Shown: in pieces, positions 46,229-55,549 of the stretch
Position numbering within the stretch: position 1 is the first letter of the stretch
Layout of the letters: the number at the start of each line of letters is the position of its first letter
DNA from: Planctomycetota bacterium
GTDB lineage: Bacteria; Planctomycetota; Planctomycetia; Pirellulales; Pirellulaceae
Direction: 5' to 3'
DNA: 64,000 bases
Assembly (NCBI GenBank): GCA_014381825.1
Contig: JACNKX010000119.1
Location: forward strand, 54,226 to 118,225
Translations under genes and position numbers: made by a program
Notes under the pieces: model-generated
Databases searched by the model: none
What the model was told of the DNA's origin: nothing
The model's input: the letters and a program-made list of their open reading frames with translations, nothing else

Positions 46229-48322
46229 CTACTCGGCATCATCCGCAAGCGGCTTGCGAATCTGCAACTGCTTCGAATCCCAATTCAGCAGCTCACCAAC
46301 TTGCGTTGCATAGTTCCAAGCTGCCGGATCGTCGCCATACAAAGCAATTCGGCTTCGCTCTGCAGCCATCGCAAGTGCTTGAGGCAGATCCAGAAAGCGA
46401 GTCACATTGAGGAAGAAGGGACCGTCGCGATGCGATCGGGGTAGATCATGCAGATCCAGCCGCGTTACTTCCGGCTCGAAGAGCGAAGCGTAGAGCGCGA
46501 CGCCAGCCATCTGACGTTCGCTTTGCAACCACAGCGGCACGTCCGTGAAGCCTTCGACGGCACGGAGCGATTGCGCGGCACGACGCACGTCCCAAACTCT
46601 CATTCCGTCCAAAGATTGGCCAAGCAGATAGAATCGCCGTTGATGCTGCGTTTGCTTCCTCGCGCTTTGATCCCAAGCGGTCGGGCCGATGCCGCGGGGA
46701 GCAACGTACGCCATCGTCCAAGCCGTCGACTTGAGCATCCGCTGCGTCTGCTTGAATGTCGCCGCGTCGCCCGAGGGAAGCGTCTCGCCGTCGAGTTGCT
46801 TCTCGAAACCAACTCGCATTTCTGCCAGGAACTCGTTCCAGCCTTTGGCATCGAGCACATTCAACACCACCAAGTCTCGTCGGTCTAACTCAGCTCGCTC
46901 GACGATATACAGCCGCAATTCAATCGATTCCTGACTGGTAAAGTCAATCGCTCGAAAGCGTACACCATCGTTAACGACATTGAACACTTCGCGCGAATCA
47001 GCATATTGCGCATCTTTGGGCCAGCCGGCAAAGCACTTCTCCTGCAGCGAAGCTCGCCAAGCGTCACGCTCTTTGGCCCATTCGTCATTACTGGCGGGCA
47101 ATTCAGAATTTGCGAGCATCACAAAAGTCTCGTCGATCTTCGTGTTAATCTCATCACTTGGTAGCTCTTGAAATACTTTGAGTTGTTCTGGCTCAAAGAA
47201 CTTGACGGCGGTCTTCTCGATCAACGAGTCGTCGCCTTTCAGGTGCTGGTTGAACCAACGAAACGCATGAACTCGCAGCTCTTGCGTGTCCTTGTGGCCA
47301 CCAGCCGTAATGTTCAACGCAACTTGGTCCGCCGCACCTTGCAACGAATAGATACGCCGAGTACTCTCGAACGTTCGATAAACGCCGTCGAGCGGAAAGA
47401 TGCCATCCGTATCGGTGTTGCTGATCAGCAGCGGTCGCGGCGAGACCAACGCGGCTACTTTTGCGTAGTCCCACTGATGCGTATTAACCATGTACATGCA
47501 GTCACAATGGCCTTCGACACAGCCGGTCACGACGTGGTTCTGGAGATCCGTGATCCCTGCGACCGGCACGGCACACTTTATTCGCTCGTCCAAGGCCGCA
47601 ATCCACCAACTGTACGCTCCGCCACCGCTGCGACCGGTTACTCCGAATCGTAACGCGTCGACTTCAGGTCTTGTCTCCAGGTAGTCCAGTGCTCGCAAGC
47701 AGTTCCACGCCTCGACACCAGCCGATGTATAGCCTCGATTCAACCACCACCATCGATCGTGGCTGTATGTTCCATGATGGATGCCTTCGATCTCGCCAAG
47801 TTGAAGCGTATCAATTGTCAGGCAAACATAGCCATTACGAGCGAACCAGCCACCGTGGTGCTGGTAGTGCGTCTTATTGCCATAGCTGATTCCGTCTTTC
47901 TTGACTCGTCCATGGCCACAAACATAAAGAATCGTCGGCAGCTTCCCCGCGACGTTTTTCGGCACATACAAATTGCCCGTGACATACAAACCAGGCCGCG
48001 ATTGAAACTGAATGTTCTCGACCGTGAACTCGTCGTGATCGACCTTGCCAGTAACGACGGGCTTCAAATCCGTTCGCTCTGGTGGCGGGTCAAGCCCCAA
48101 CATCTCCAAGAGTTCATCGCGGTATTGCTGCTTGCTCTCCCGCCAATCATCCGCGGACTGGATCTCAGCCAAACACGCGTCCTGTAGTCGAGCCGTCTCG
48201 ACACGAAAGTACTCGGCGATCATCGCATCGCCGCGACTCGTGTCGATTGTTACGTTTTCATCTCCCATTGCGAAGATTGGGAATAGCAGAAGGAACGCAC
48301 AGACCAGCGCAAAACGATTCAT
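46229..48322 (-). CDS. secreted acetyl-xylan-esterase-like alpha/beta hydrolase (large)
   Basis: 697 residues with a signal peptide (MNRFALVCAFLLLFPIFAMG). Residues about 85-400 are an alpha/beta hydrolase domain of the acetyl-xylan-esterase/prolyl-peptidase-like group: PTILYVCGHGRVKK for the oxyanion side, and the nucleophile S232 in GVTGRSGGGAYSWW. The His is in AGGHKDTQELRVHAFRW. The C-terminal 290 residues (from about FFEPEQLKVFQELPSDE) form a second alpha/beta-like domain without an obvious Ser elbow. The same two-part layout occurs in the gene at 58935, so they are paralogues in architecture. It probably deacylates a polysaccharide outside the cytoplasm; the substrate is unknown. Confidence 0.88.
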   Translation of the reverse strand: MNRFALVCAFLLLFPIFAMGDENVTIDTSRGDAMIAEYFRVETARLQDACLAEIQSADDWRESKQQYRDELLEMLGLDPPPERTDLKPVVTGKVDHDEFTVENIQFQSRPGLYVTGNLYVPKNVAGKLPTILYVCGHGRVKKDGISYGNKTHYQHHGGWFARNGYVCLTIDTLQLGEIEGIHHGTYSHDRWWWLNRGYTSAGVEAWNCLRALDYLETRPEVDALRFGVTGRSGGGAYSWWIAALDERIKCAVPVAGITDLQNHVVTGCVEGHCDCMYMVNTHQWDYAKVAALVSPRPLLISNTDTDGIFPLDGVYRTFESTRRIYSLQGAADQVALNITAGGHKDTQELRVHAFRWFNQHLKGDDSLIEKTAVKFFEPEQLKVFQELPSDEINTKIDETFVMLANSELPASNDEWAKERDAWRASLQEKCFAGWPKDAQYADSREVFNVVNDGVRFRAIDFTSQESIELRLYIVERAELDRRDLVVLNVLDAKGWNEFLAEMRVGFEKQLDGETLPSGDAATFKQTQRMLKSTAWTMAYVAPRGIGPTAWDQSARKQTQHQRRFYLLGQSLDGMRVWDVRRAAQSLRAVEGFTDVPLWLQSERQMAGVALYASLFEPEVTRLDLHDLPRSHRDGPFFLNVTRFLDLPQALAMAAERSRIALYGDDPAAWNYATQVGELLNWDSKQLQIRKPLADDAE

Positions 48323-48505
48323 AGTACGATTCTCTCGGACAAACCTTGAGCAGTTACACTTCTTCTGGTTATCGTCCCTAACTCACGCCACCAATGCAAC
48401 AACGCGGCATTGATTCGGCGGTCACAAGCCCGTCCTGGCTTGGGTTAATACGCACAGTACAAACTCGAAATGCCCCCGCGGAGGCAGCGTCCACGCGGAG
48501 GCCCC

Positions 48506-48907
48506 TTAGCCACGATAGGTCGCAAAACAGCGGGGCGTTTCCCACAGCCGCGTCTCGACGATCGGAAATCCGTTTTCTAGAGCGCACTCATGGATTAATT
48601 TGGCGATGTTCTCGGCGGTGGGATTTGAGTCCAACAGGTACATGGGCTCACCCATTTCTTCCAACACGGGCACCATCGGATCGTTTCGGTTCAGGAGCAT
48701 TCGGTGGTCCAGATTGTCGTCGATCCAGGTGCTGACGACCTTCTTGATGTCCGAGAAATCAAGCACCATCCCGCGATCATCCAGTGTTTCCGCTTCGATC
48801 GAGATGACGGCTCGCCCGTTATGCCCATGCAAGTAGCGACACTTGCCGTCGTAATTCAACAAGCGATGGCCGTAACAAAAGTCGATCTCGCGAGTCACTC
48901 GAAACAC
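48506..48907 (-). CDS. queD: 6-pyruvoyl-tetrahydropterin synthase / QueD family
   Basis: 133 residues from GTG 48907, chosen because AAGGAG lies six bases upstream and the family begins at this point (FRVTREIDFCYGHRLL). An open frame extends to 49069 but its N-terminal part is unlike any family member and would overlap the divergent bioA. Zinc ligands H14, H27 and H29 are visible (CYGHRLL and YLHGHNG). C23 in GKCRYLHGH is the probable catalytic Cys, with LDHRMLL and PTAENIA further on. QueD makes 6-carboxytetrahydropterin for queuosine; PTPS makes a tetrahydrobiopterin precursor. The short bacterial form favours QueD. Confidence 0.85.
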   Translation of the reverse strand: MFRVTREIDFCYGHRLLNYDGKCRYLHGHNGRAVISIEAETLDDRGMVLDFSDIKKVVSTWIDDNLDHRMLLNRNDPMVPVLEEMGEPMYLLDSNPTAENIAKLIHECALENGFPIVETRLWETPRCFATYRG

Positions 48908-48913
48908 AGCGGG

Positions 48914-48919
48914 CTCCTT
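48914..48919 (-). promoter_or_regulatory. Shine-Dalgarno sequence for a GTG start
   Basis: The minus strand reads AAGGAG six bases before the GTG at 48907. It decides the start of the QueD-like gene against longer upstream frames. Confidence 0.7.
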
Positions 48920-49006
48920 CGGCGGAAACGAATCAGTATGATGGGGATTGTAAGGTGGGGAGCCGAGAGCGGAAAGCGGAGAGCTTAAAGGAATGACCAA
49001 ATTACA

Positions 49007-50317
49007 ATGACCAATGACCAATCCGCCGTCACTCAACTGCACTCGGGCGAAACTCCCGAATGGCAGCAAGCCGGCGTGTCACACATCTGGAGTCCATATA
49101 CTCAGATGAAGACCGCGCCGCTGCCGATTCCGGTCGTGCGGACTGAAGGCGTTTGTCTCGTGCTGGAAGATGGCACGCGGCTGATCGATGGGATGGCTTC
49201 GTGGTGGACGGCTTGTCATGGTTACAACCACCCACACATCGTCGACAAGGTAACCGAACAGTTACATCGAATGCCGCATGTGATGTTTGGCGGTGTGCAT
49301 CATGAGCCCGCACTACGTCTCGCGACCCGTTTGACCAAGCTGTTGCCAGGTGATCTCAATCGTGTCTTCTTTTGCGACTCGGGCTCTGTTGCTGTTGAAG
49401 TTGCGTTAAAGATGGCTGTACAGTTTTGGTTGAATCAGGGCGTCAGGGGGCGATCGAAGTTTCTTTCGTTTCGCCACGCGTACCACGGCGATACCGTTGG
49501 TGCCATGTCGGTATGTGATCCCGTCAACGGTATGCACGCACATTTCAAAGGCTTCTTGCTCGAACAGTTCACACATGGCGTTCCGCACACCGAACAGGAA
49601 TTCCACGCACTCGAGCGATTTCTAGGCGAGAGACGCGACGAGTTGGCGGGCGTAATTATCGAGCCGCTGATTCAAGGCGCAGGCGGCATGAAGTTTCATC
49701 CACCAGAGTCTCTCTCGCGTCTGCGCCAACTCTGCGATCGCTGCGACGTACTGTTAATCGCAGATGAAATCGCAACGGGCTTCGGGAGGACGGGCACAAT
49801 GTTTGCCTGTGAACAAGCGTCGATCGTGCCTGATGTCATGTGCGTCGGCAAAGCCTTGACCGCGGGTACGATGTCAATCGCCGCGACAATTGCGACTGAT
49901 CGAGTATTCAACGCATTCTGGTCCGATGATCCAGGCGGTGCGCTGATGCATGGGCCAACCTATATGGCCAACCCACTTGCATGTGCCGCCGCGAACGCCT
50001 CACTGGATCTCTTTGAATCCGAACCGCGACTGGCAAGAGTTGCCGAGATCGAGAAGGGGCTCGCCAAAGGACTCGAACCGTGCCGTGCATTGGCGGGCGT
50101 CGTCGACGTGCGAACTAAAGGAGCGGTCGGCGTCGTTCAGGTCGCGGAACTTCATCACTTGGAGCGATTGCGCGCCGCGCTAGTGGCCGAAGGAGTTTGG
50201 CTGCGGCCCTTCTCCGATATCGTCTACATGACGCCGCCGCTAACGATCAGCGATAGGGAACTCGATGCACTGTGCAGCGCCGTGCATCGCGTAATGAATC
50301 GCTGGGGCACCTGGTAG
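49007..50317 (+). CDS. bioA: adenosylmethionine-8-amino-7-oxononanoate aminotransferase
   Basis: 436 residues, fold-type I class III aminotransferase. BioA-specific segment M63-A-S-W-W-T-A-C-H-G-Y-N-H-P (near 63-76) carries the tryptophan pair that binds S-adenosylmethionine. FFCDSGSVAVEVALKMA and RHAYHGDTVGAMSV are PLP-phosphate contacts. D253 in LIADEIATGFGRTG and the Schiff-base lysine K282 in CVGKALTAGTMS complete the site. It transfers the amino group from SAM to KAPA to make DAPA in biotin synthesis. No other biotin gene lies nearby. It starts with ATG 49007 and is divergent from the QueD-like gene, with about 100 bases between. Confidence 0.93.
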   Translation: MTNDQSAVTQLHSGETPEWQQAGVSHIWSPYTQMKTAPLPIPVVRTEGVCLVLEDGTRLIDGMASWWTACHGYNHPHIVDKVTEQLHRMPHVMFGGVHHEPALRLATRLTKLLPGDLNRVFFCDSGSVAVEVALKMAVQFWLNQGVRGRSKFLSFRHAYHGDTVGAMSVCDPVNGMHAHFKGFLLEQFTHGVPHTEQEFHALERFLGERRDELAGVIIEPLIQGAGGMKFHPPESLSRLRQLCDRCDVLLIADEIATGFGRTGTMFACEQASIVPDVMCVGKALTAGTMSIAATIATDRVFNAFWSDDPGGALMHGPTYMANPLACAAANASLDLFESEPRLARVAEIEKGLAKGLEPCRALAGVVDVRTKGAVGVVQVAELHHLERLRAALVAEGVWLRPFSDIVYMTPPLTISDRELDALCSAVHRVMNRWGTW

Positions 50318-50338
50318 CCGAAGTCGTCAAGACTTCGG
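50318..50338 (+). terminator. hairpin immediately after bioA
   Basis: CCGAAGTC at 50318-50325 pairs exactly with GACTTCGG at 50331-50338 across a five-base loop, starting one base after the bioA stop. No T-run follows, so terminator function is only suggested by position. Confidence 0.5.
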
Positions 50339-50406
50339 ACGGACAACAACACTCGAATTATTGCGCACCCTGCTACAAGCGGCTTGTGACCCGACGACCA
50401 ATCAGT

Positions 50407-51282
50407 TCAAAAGGTGAAATCCATCGATTCGTTCTTGCGAATCAAAAGTTCCCGCCACTCGTAGCGACTCTCGCCCAGCAACTCGGTCGGTGGTTGGACG
50501 TACCGTCCCAGCTGTGCGATGTCGACTTTGTCGAGTTCCTCGTCACCGCCGCGATACCTGTTTTTCGAAACGATCAAAACAAAGTATCGCCCGCCGTCTG
50601 GAACCGTTAGCTGATACTTGCCCGCCGCATCGGTCCGGGCGTACGCCCCACCGATTGATTGTATGATCCGCAGATTGTCGCTGTCACCGCGCGGAATGGG
50701 ATCGCCTGGTCGGAGGCCTTCGACGGGTGCTTTAGCTGTCGGCGCGGGGCGTTGATCTGTTGGGAGGACAATCACGACCGAGCCTTCATCTGGCAAACTT
50801 CGTCCGCCTCCGGTGGCATAGACGACCTCGCCCGATAACTCGCACGGAACGGCAGCTACGATCGCGGTCTCTTTTGTCCGATCGCCAGCCACCATCGTGC
50901 CGAGAATAAAAGAAATCACAGCAACGACCGCGAGCAAGATGCCTTGAGCGTACAAAACGCGGCGTGGCACGGCGACGCGATCCAAGTCCGTCGCCGTTGA
51001 AAGCTGCGGTGTGTACTCGTCATCATCCGATTCGTAGTGCCACTCGACTTCGTCATCGTACACGACAAACTCGGCGTAGGGATTTGCTTCGTCTGCGGCC
51101 GGATCATCGCCCGCAGAGTCACTATCGCCGCTGACGTCGTCTGTCTGCTCCGACTCCTCGTCGCTCACTTCGGGGACTTTGAACTTCCCATTACACTTTG
51201 GGCACTTCGCGCGAACGCCCGCCTGCTTTGAGCTGACTTTCAGCCGCTTTCCACAATGTTCGCAAGCGAATTTTATCGACAT
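50407..51282 (-). CDS. zinc-ribbon membrane protein with C-terminal carboxypeptidase-regulatory-like domain, unknown function
   Basis: 291 residues. The N-terminus holds a zinc ribbon C7-x2-C10 ... C27-x2-C30 (FACEHCGKRLKVS and KCPKCNGKF), as often seen on planctomycete membrane proteins. An acidic, low-complexity linker rich in Asp, Glu and Ser follows (about 38-90). One membrane helix lies near 107-130 (AQGILLAVVAVISFILGTMV). The remainder is predicted to be exported and contains a carboxypeptidase-regulatory-like beta segment (GGAYARTDAAGKYQLTVPDG). The role is unknown. It is convergent with bioA and divergent from the esterase at 51511. Confidence 0.75.
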   Translation of the reverse strand: MSIKFACEHCGKRLKVSSKQAGVRAKCPKCNGKFKVPEVSDEESEQTDDVSGDSDSAGDDPAADEANPYAEFVVYDDEVEWHYESDDDEYTPQLSTATDLDRVAVPRRVLYAQGILLAVVAVISFILGTMVAGDRTKETAIVAAVPCELSGEVVYATGGGRSLPDEGSVVIVLPTDQRPAPTAKAPVEGLRPGDPIPRGDSDNLRIIQSIGGAYARTDAAGKYQLTVPDGGRYFVLIVSKNRYRGGDEELDKVDIAQLGRYVQPPTELLGESRYEWRELLIRKNESMDFTF

Positions 51283-51432
51283 AGTTGTCGCAGGTGAATC
51301 TTGAATGTGCGAGGGAATCGTCTAACCAGACTAACACGCGTCTGAAAAGCGTACCAGATTCCATGACGAGATTGTCTGAGCATGACGGAGCGTCTACGGT
51401 GGCGGCTGGATTCAACCATCAACGCAGACTAT

Positions 51433-51468
51433 CCTCACGGTGCAAACGGGCCTCACGGTGCAAACGGG
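51433..51468. repeat. 18-base direct tandem duplication
   Basis: The unit cctcacggtgcaaacggg occurs twice without spacing (51433-51450 and 51451-51468), 42 bases before the ATG at 51511. It lies in the leader of the esterase gene. Two copies only, so a replication slippage product is the simplest reading. Confidence 0.9.
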
Positions 51469-51510
51469 CCAAGCACTTTACCGATCACCCCGCCCTAGGA
51501 AACCTTCAAT

Positions 51511-52560
51511 ATGTCAAGACAAGCCTCCTGGCAGTTCATCATGCTGGTGTCGATCGCCGCTGCCGGATCGCCTGCCCCGCGTCTCCATCAGTTACACGCG
51601 GCTGAACCAGTAAGAGTTTTCATCCTGGCGGGTCAATCGAATATGGAGGGCAAAGGGAAGGTCTCGCTACTTGAACATCAAATCGCTCAGCCCGAGACAA
51701 GGTCCGAATTTCAGCACCTTCAACGCAATGGCAAATGGGTCGAACGTGACGATGTGTGGATCAAGTTTCTGGATCGCAAAGGGAAACTGACAGTGGGTTA
51801 CGGAAGCCCTGGCCGTATCGGACCGGAATTGGAGTTTGGCAATGTCGTTGGAGATCGCTACGACGAACAAGTGCTAATCATTAAGACGGCGTGGGGCGGT
51901 AAGAGTTTGTACCAAGATTTTCGTTCGCCAAGTGCCGGCGAAGCAGATCCGAAGATTTTGGATCGACTGCTCGAACAAAAACGCAAGCGACAACCCGATA
52001 CAACGATAAGCGAAGTCAAGTCGTCATTCGGGACTTACTACCGCGAGATGCTCGATGAAGTCAAAAACACACTGGCAAACCTCGACGAGCACTTCCCCGA
52101 GTACGAGAACCAAGGATACGAACTGGCGGGATTCGTGTGGTTCCAAGGCTGGAACGACATGGTCAATCCCGACTATGTGCTCGCCTACGAAGAGAACATG
52201 GTTCACTTTATCAAAGATGTCCGGAAAGATCTCGGCTCGCCAAAGCTTCCCTTCGTAATCGGCCAGTTGGGTGTCGGAGGTGTGGACGATGAGAAGCCAA
52301 ACCCTCGCCGAGACGCGTTTAAGATGGCACAAGCAAATGCGGCATACTATCCGGAGTTCAAGGGCAACGTCGCCGTGGTGAAGACGGATCAATTTTGGGA
52401 CACGAAAGCCAACGCCGTGTTCAAGAAGGGATGGAAACAGCACTTCGAAGAGTGGGAGAAAATTGGATCAGACTATCCATTCCATTACCTAGGTAGCGTC
52501 CGGACTTACTCTCAAATCGGCAAAGCGTTCGGCGAAGCGATCCTCAAGCTATCGAATTAG
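51511..52560 (+). CDS. secreted SGNH esterase (sialate O-acetylesterase/DUF303-like)
   Basis: 349 residues with a signal peptide-like N-terminus (QFIMLVSIAAAGSPAPR, ending near AA). Mature sequence opens with VRVFILAGQSNMEGKGKV, the GQSNM nucleophile block, and continues with TAWGGKSLYQDF and GFVWFQGWNDM, typical of carbohydrate acetylesterases of this group. The Asp-His pair near the C-terminus is less clear: the segment FHYLGSVRTYSQIGKAFGE contains the likely His. It differs from the gene at 4817 in length and lacks its beta-sandwich insertion. A 15-base gap leads to the metallopeptidase gene, so the two are probably one operon. Confidence 0.85.
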   Translation: MSRQASWQFIMLVSIAAAGSPAPRLHQLHAAEPVRVFILAGQSNMEGKGKVSLLEHQIAQPETRSEFQHLQRNGKWVERDDVWIKFLDRKGKLTVGYGSPGRIGPELEFGNVVGDRYDEQVLIIKTAWGGKSLYQDFRSPSAGEADPKILDRLLEQKRKRQPDTTISEVKSSFGTYYREMLDEVKNTLANLDEHFPEYENQGYELAGFVWFQGWNDMVNPDYVLAYEENMVHFIKDVRKDLGSPKLPFVIGQLGVGGVDDEKPNPRRDAFKMAQANAAYYPEFKGNVAVVKTDQFWDTKANAVFKKGWKQHFEEWEKIGSDYPFHYLGSVRTYSQIGKAFGEAILKLSN

Positions 52561-52575
52561 AAGGAACCATAAGTC

Positions 52576-53286
52576 ATGCGGTACTCGTTACGTTGCCTAT
52601 TGCTCATCGGGATCGTCGCTCCCGCAGTTCAAGCCGAGGACGGCGTCTCGTTCTTCGATCCCGTTGAGACGCAAGTCGAAGGTTGGACGGTCGCGGTGGA
52701 CCCTCAGCTTTTGTCTGGCGAGCACAAAGCGACCGGTGACAGAGCGTTGAAAGCTCTCGCCAATCACCTACAACGCATCTCGTACATTGTCCCAGAAGAT
52801 CGCTTGATGAAGCTGAAGGAATTACGGATTTGGCTTGAGTTCGAACATCCAGAGCTAAAGTCCATGCAGTATCATCCCGATCGCGGCTGGCTGCTCGCGC
52901 ACAAGCATGACCCACGGTTGGTAAAGCATGTCCACATCCCACAAGCTCGACATCTCTTCGAGGCTCGTACTTGGGCGAAGCATCCGTACGTCGTACTACA
53001 CGAGTTGGCGCACGCCTATCACGATCAAGTCTTGAGCTTTGATAACCCACAAGTCATCAAAGTGTTTGACGCCGCCAAAGAGCAGGGCATCTATGAGGAG
53101 GTTCTGCTTTATACGGGCAAAACAGTCCGACACTACGGCCTAAGCAACCACAAAGAGTATTTTGCTGAGTCCACCGAAGCGTATTTCGGCATGAACGATT
53201 TCTATCCGTTCGTAAGAGCCGAACTCAACGAGCACGATCCAGCGATGTTCGCATTGCTTAAACAGATTTGGGGCCCTGTCGAATAG
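52576..53286 (+). CDS. secreted HExxH zinc metallopeptidase-like protein
   Basis: 236 residues with a signal peptide (MRYSLRCLLLIGIVAPAVQA). The zinc-binding H142-E143-x-x-H146 lies in YVVLHELAHAYHDQ, and E198 in EYFAESTEAYF is the likely third ligand. That makes it gluzincin-like, similar in this region to anthrax lethal-factor-type peptidases. There are no propeptide or extra domains, so it is compact. Substrate is unknown. It sits 15 bases after the SGNH esterase, suggesting co-expression and perhaps joint action on a glycoprotein. That link is inference. Confidence 0.8.
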   Translation: MRYSLRCLLLIGIVAPAVQAEDGVSFFDPVETQVEGWTVAVDPQLLSGEHKATGDRALKALANHLQRISYIVPEDRLMKLKELRIWLEFEHPELKSMQYHPDRGWLLAHKHDPRLVKHVHIPQARHLFEARTWAKHPYVVLHELAHAYHDQVLSFDNPQVIKVFDAAKEQGIYEEVLLYTGKTVRHYGLSNHKEYFAESTEAYFGMNDFYPFVRAELNEHDPAMFALLKQIWGPVE

Positions 53287-53301
53287 CGAATCAATCCTTG
53301 C

Positions 53302-55515
53302 TCACACCATAGAAACGCCAAGGATCGAGCTGTCGTCACTTGGAGGCACGTGACCACGGAAATCGTCGAGGTCAGCCATCAAGGCAGCAGTCGTTTCTTC
53401 GATCGAATCGCTGCCGTGCTGTGCCAACGACTCGAGCAATCTCGCCGCGCCGTAAACTTCGCCGTCATCTCGCATCGCGTCGGTGAGGCCGTCTGAGGAA
53501 ATTAGCAATCGGTCGCCTGACTCCAATACAAGGCTCTTCTCGCTGAAGTCGTCGCTGTCGGGAACCATGCCGATCGGGAATCCAGAGACATCAACCATCG
53601 TGGGTGAACTACCTTGACGTTGATACAGCAGTGGAGTGTGACCAGCACTAGTGAAAGAGAACTCACCTGTGTCGATATTTAACACTCCATAAAGCAGCGT
53701 AAAGAATTGCTTTCCTTCCTGCCGACCAAACCTACGATTTAACTCACAAGCAACTTCTCGAGGTGTTCGCAGCCGAACGTTCGTGTCATCGTCGCGTTCA
53801 GCTAGTATCGATTGCGGATCGGAAGCAGGGGACAAAACACGACTGAGCGTTGTGGCCAACAGTGTCGCTGGCACACCATCACCAGTCACATCCAGAACGT
53901 AAAGCCCGACATGTTTCTCGTCCAGGCGAAACACATTCAGCATGTCGCCCCCTAACTCGCCAGTGGGTCGCTGATCCCAAGCAAAGTCATAGCCTTCGAC
54001 AACTGGTTTCTTCGCTGGCAAGAATGACTGCTGAATCTGCGCCGCCGCCTCTTGACTTCGCTGGAGCCGACGGTTCGTCTCGTTCAGCTCTCGATTGAGC
54101 TTGGTGATTCTCGTGCCGGCCCGCAATCGAACGTGAAGTTCATCTCGATGAAATGGCTTCGACAAGAAATCGTCCGCCCCGGCCCCCATCCCCGCAACGA
54201 TGTCGTGCTTCTCTGATTTTGCAGTGAGCATGATGATGTAGACGTAGTCGGACGTTTCCGTCTCGCGAATTTTCCGGACGAGTTCAAGCCCATCAAGCTT
54301 AGGCATCATCCAATCCGTGATGACAATGGCAAACTCGCCGCTCTTAAATAGCTCCAGCGCTTCCTCACCGTCTTCCGCGCTGGTAACTTCGTGCCCCCAC
54401 TTGGTTAGATCGTTCTCGAGCTTAAAACGACTAAGCTCATGGTCATCGGCGATAAGGATCTTGGTGACATCGCGTGTTGCGATGCTGTCTCTCGTTTTGG
54501 TCGGAACGCTTTGGGAAGCCAGCCGATTCGTCTCGGCCTTCAACATCGAGCGCAAGTCCTCAGCCATATCGGCTGCCGTTGTGTATCGATTCGAAATCTG
54601 CTTGGCCATCGCCTTGAGACAGACTCGCTCCAGTTCCTTCGGAATGCTACGAACAAACTGGCGTGGTGGCGTTGGTTCGTCTTTGATGACTACCTCGAGC
54701 AAGTCGGAGACGCTCGGCGCTTTAAACGGCAGTTGACCGCTCAAGATGCGATACAGGATCACTCCCACCGCATAAATGTCGGTACGCCCATCGATCCGAT
54801 GTCCTTCGCCACGTGCTTGCTCCGGTGCCATGTAGTTCGGAGTCCCCGCGATCCGTCCACGCCGGCCCAGATTCGTGCCCGTAGTAACTTCGCTGACCGC
54901 CAATCCAAAGTCGACCAACACCGGGACGAAGTCATCACCGCGTTTTGTCATGATGATATTGGCAGGCTTAACATCGCGATGGACGGTGCTGCTCGCGTGT
55001 GCTGTGTCCAGAGCCTCAAGAAGTGACACGACAATGCCAACAGCGTCTTGCCAAGACAGTTCACGGCCCTTAATCCAATGATTAAGATCCTGTCCGACCA
55101 AATACTCCGATACGATGTAGCACAGATCGTTCTCAATTCCGACGTCGTGAACCGTGACAATGCTCGGATGTGTTAGCTGCGCCAACTGGCGTGCCTCACC
55201 GAGAAAGTTCTCTTCCGGTGCCTCCTTTGCATCTAGCAGCGGCACTTTAATCGCGACTTCGCGGTCCAATTGGTTATCGTATCCCCGATAGACGGCTCCG
55301 AAGGCGCCTCGACCAAGAATTCCGCGGATCTCGTAACGACCGATGTGATCGGGAACGCTGATGTCAGATTTTCGGCTCATCGAAGGACTAGAGCCGGCGG
55401 TCGACGTATAGCCAACCGTTTCTCCAAACTGATTCACAACGAACTGAGCGTCCATCGTTTGGTCAATTTGAATCGGTGCGCCAGCGAGGCGTTTATCGTC
55501 TTCTTCGTCCGCCAT
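53302..55515 (-). CDS. Ser/Thr kinase-receiver-PP2C phosphatase fusion
   Basis: 737 residues from ATG 55515; a TTG at 55548 would add eleven residues without similarity. In order: a Hanks kinase (about 60-325) with GRGAFGAVYRG, Lys in VAIKVPLL, VHRDVKPANIIM and DFG in VDFGLAVSE; a complete receiver (about 355-475) with IADDHE, Asp in IVITDWMMPKLDG and Lys in FLSKPFH; a short coil; then a SpoIIE-type PP2C phosphatase (about 505-737) with TGELGGDMLNVF, DVTGDGVPATL and SSDGLTDA. One chain can add and remove phosphate on Ser/Thr and be controlled by a histidine-kinase relay. It is directly downstream of the hybrid kinase with an Hpt tail, the obvious phosphodonor. Confidence 0.93.
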   Translation of the reverse strand: MADEEDDKRLAGAPIQIDQTMDAQFVVNQFGETVGYTSTAGSSPSMSRKSDISVPDHIGRYEIRGILGRGAFGAVYRGYDNQLDREVAIKVPLLDAKEAPEENFLGEARQLAQLTHPSIVTVHDVGIENDLCYIVSEYLVGQDLNHWIKGRELSWQDAVGIVVSLLEALDTAHASSTVHRDVKPANIIMTKRGDDFVPVLVDFGLAVSEVTTGTNLGRRGRIAGTPNYMAPEQARGEGHRIDGRTDIYAVGVILYRILSGQLPFKAPSVSDLLEVVIKDEPTPPRQFVRSIPKELERVCLKAMAKQISNRYTTAADMAEDLRSMLKAETNRLASQSVPTKTRDSIATRDVTKILIADDHELSRFKLENDLTKWGHEVTSAEDGEEALELFKSGEFAIVITDWMMPKLDGLELVRKIRETETSDYVYIIMLTAKSEKHDIVAGMGAGADDFLSKPFHRDELHVRLRAGTRITKLNRELNETNRRLQRSQEAAAQIQQSFLPAKKPVVEGYDFAWDQRPTGELGGDMLNVFRLDEKHVGLYVLDVTGDGVPATLLATTLSRVLSPASDPQSILAERDDDTNVRLRTPREVACELNRRFGRQEGKQFFTLLYGVLNIDTGEFSFTSAGHTPLLYQRQGSSPTMVDVSGFPIGMVPDSDDFSEKSLVLESGDRLLISSDGLTDAMRDDGEVYGAARLLESLAQHGSDSIEETTAALMADLDDFRGHVPPSDDSSILGVSMV

Positions 55516-55549
55516 TCGACAGTCTCGATATTGTCCGTGTGGATTCAAT

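Noticed and set aside
51433..51468. Possible CRISPR-like repeat
   Set aside because: Only two copies of an 18-base unit with no spacer between them; a simple tandem duplication.
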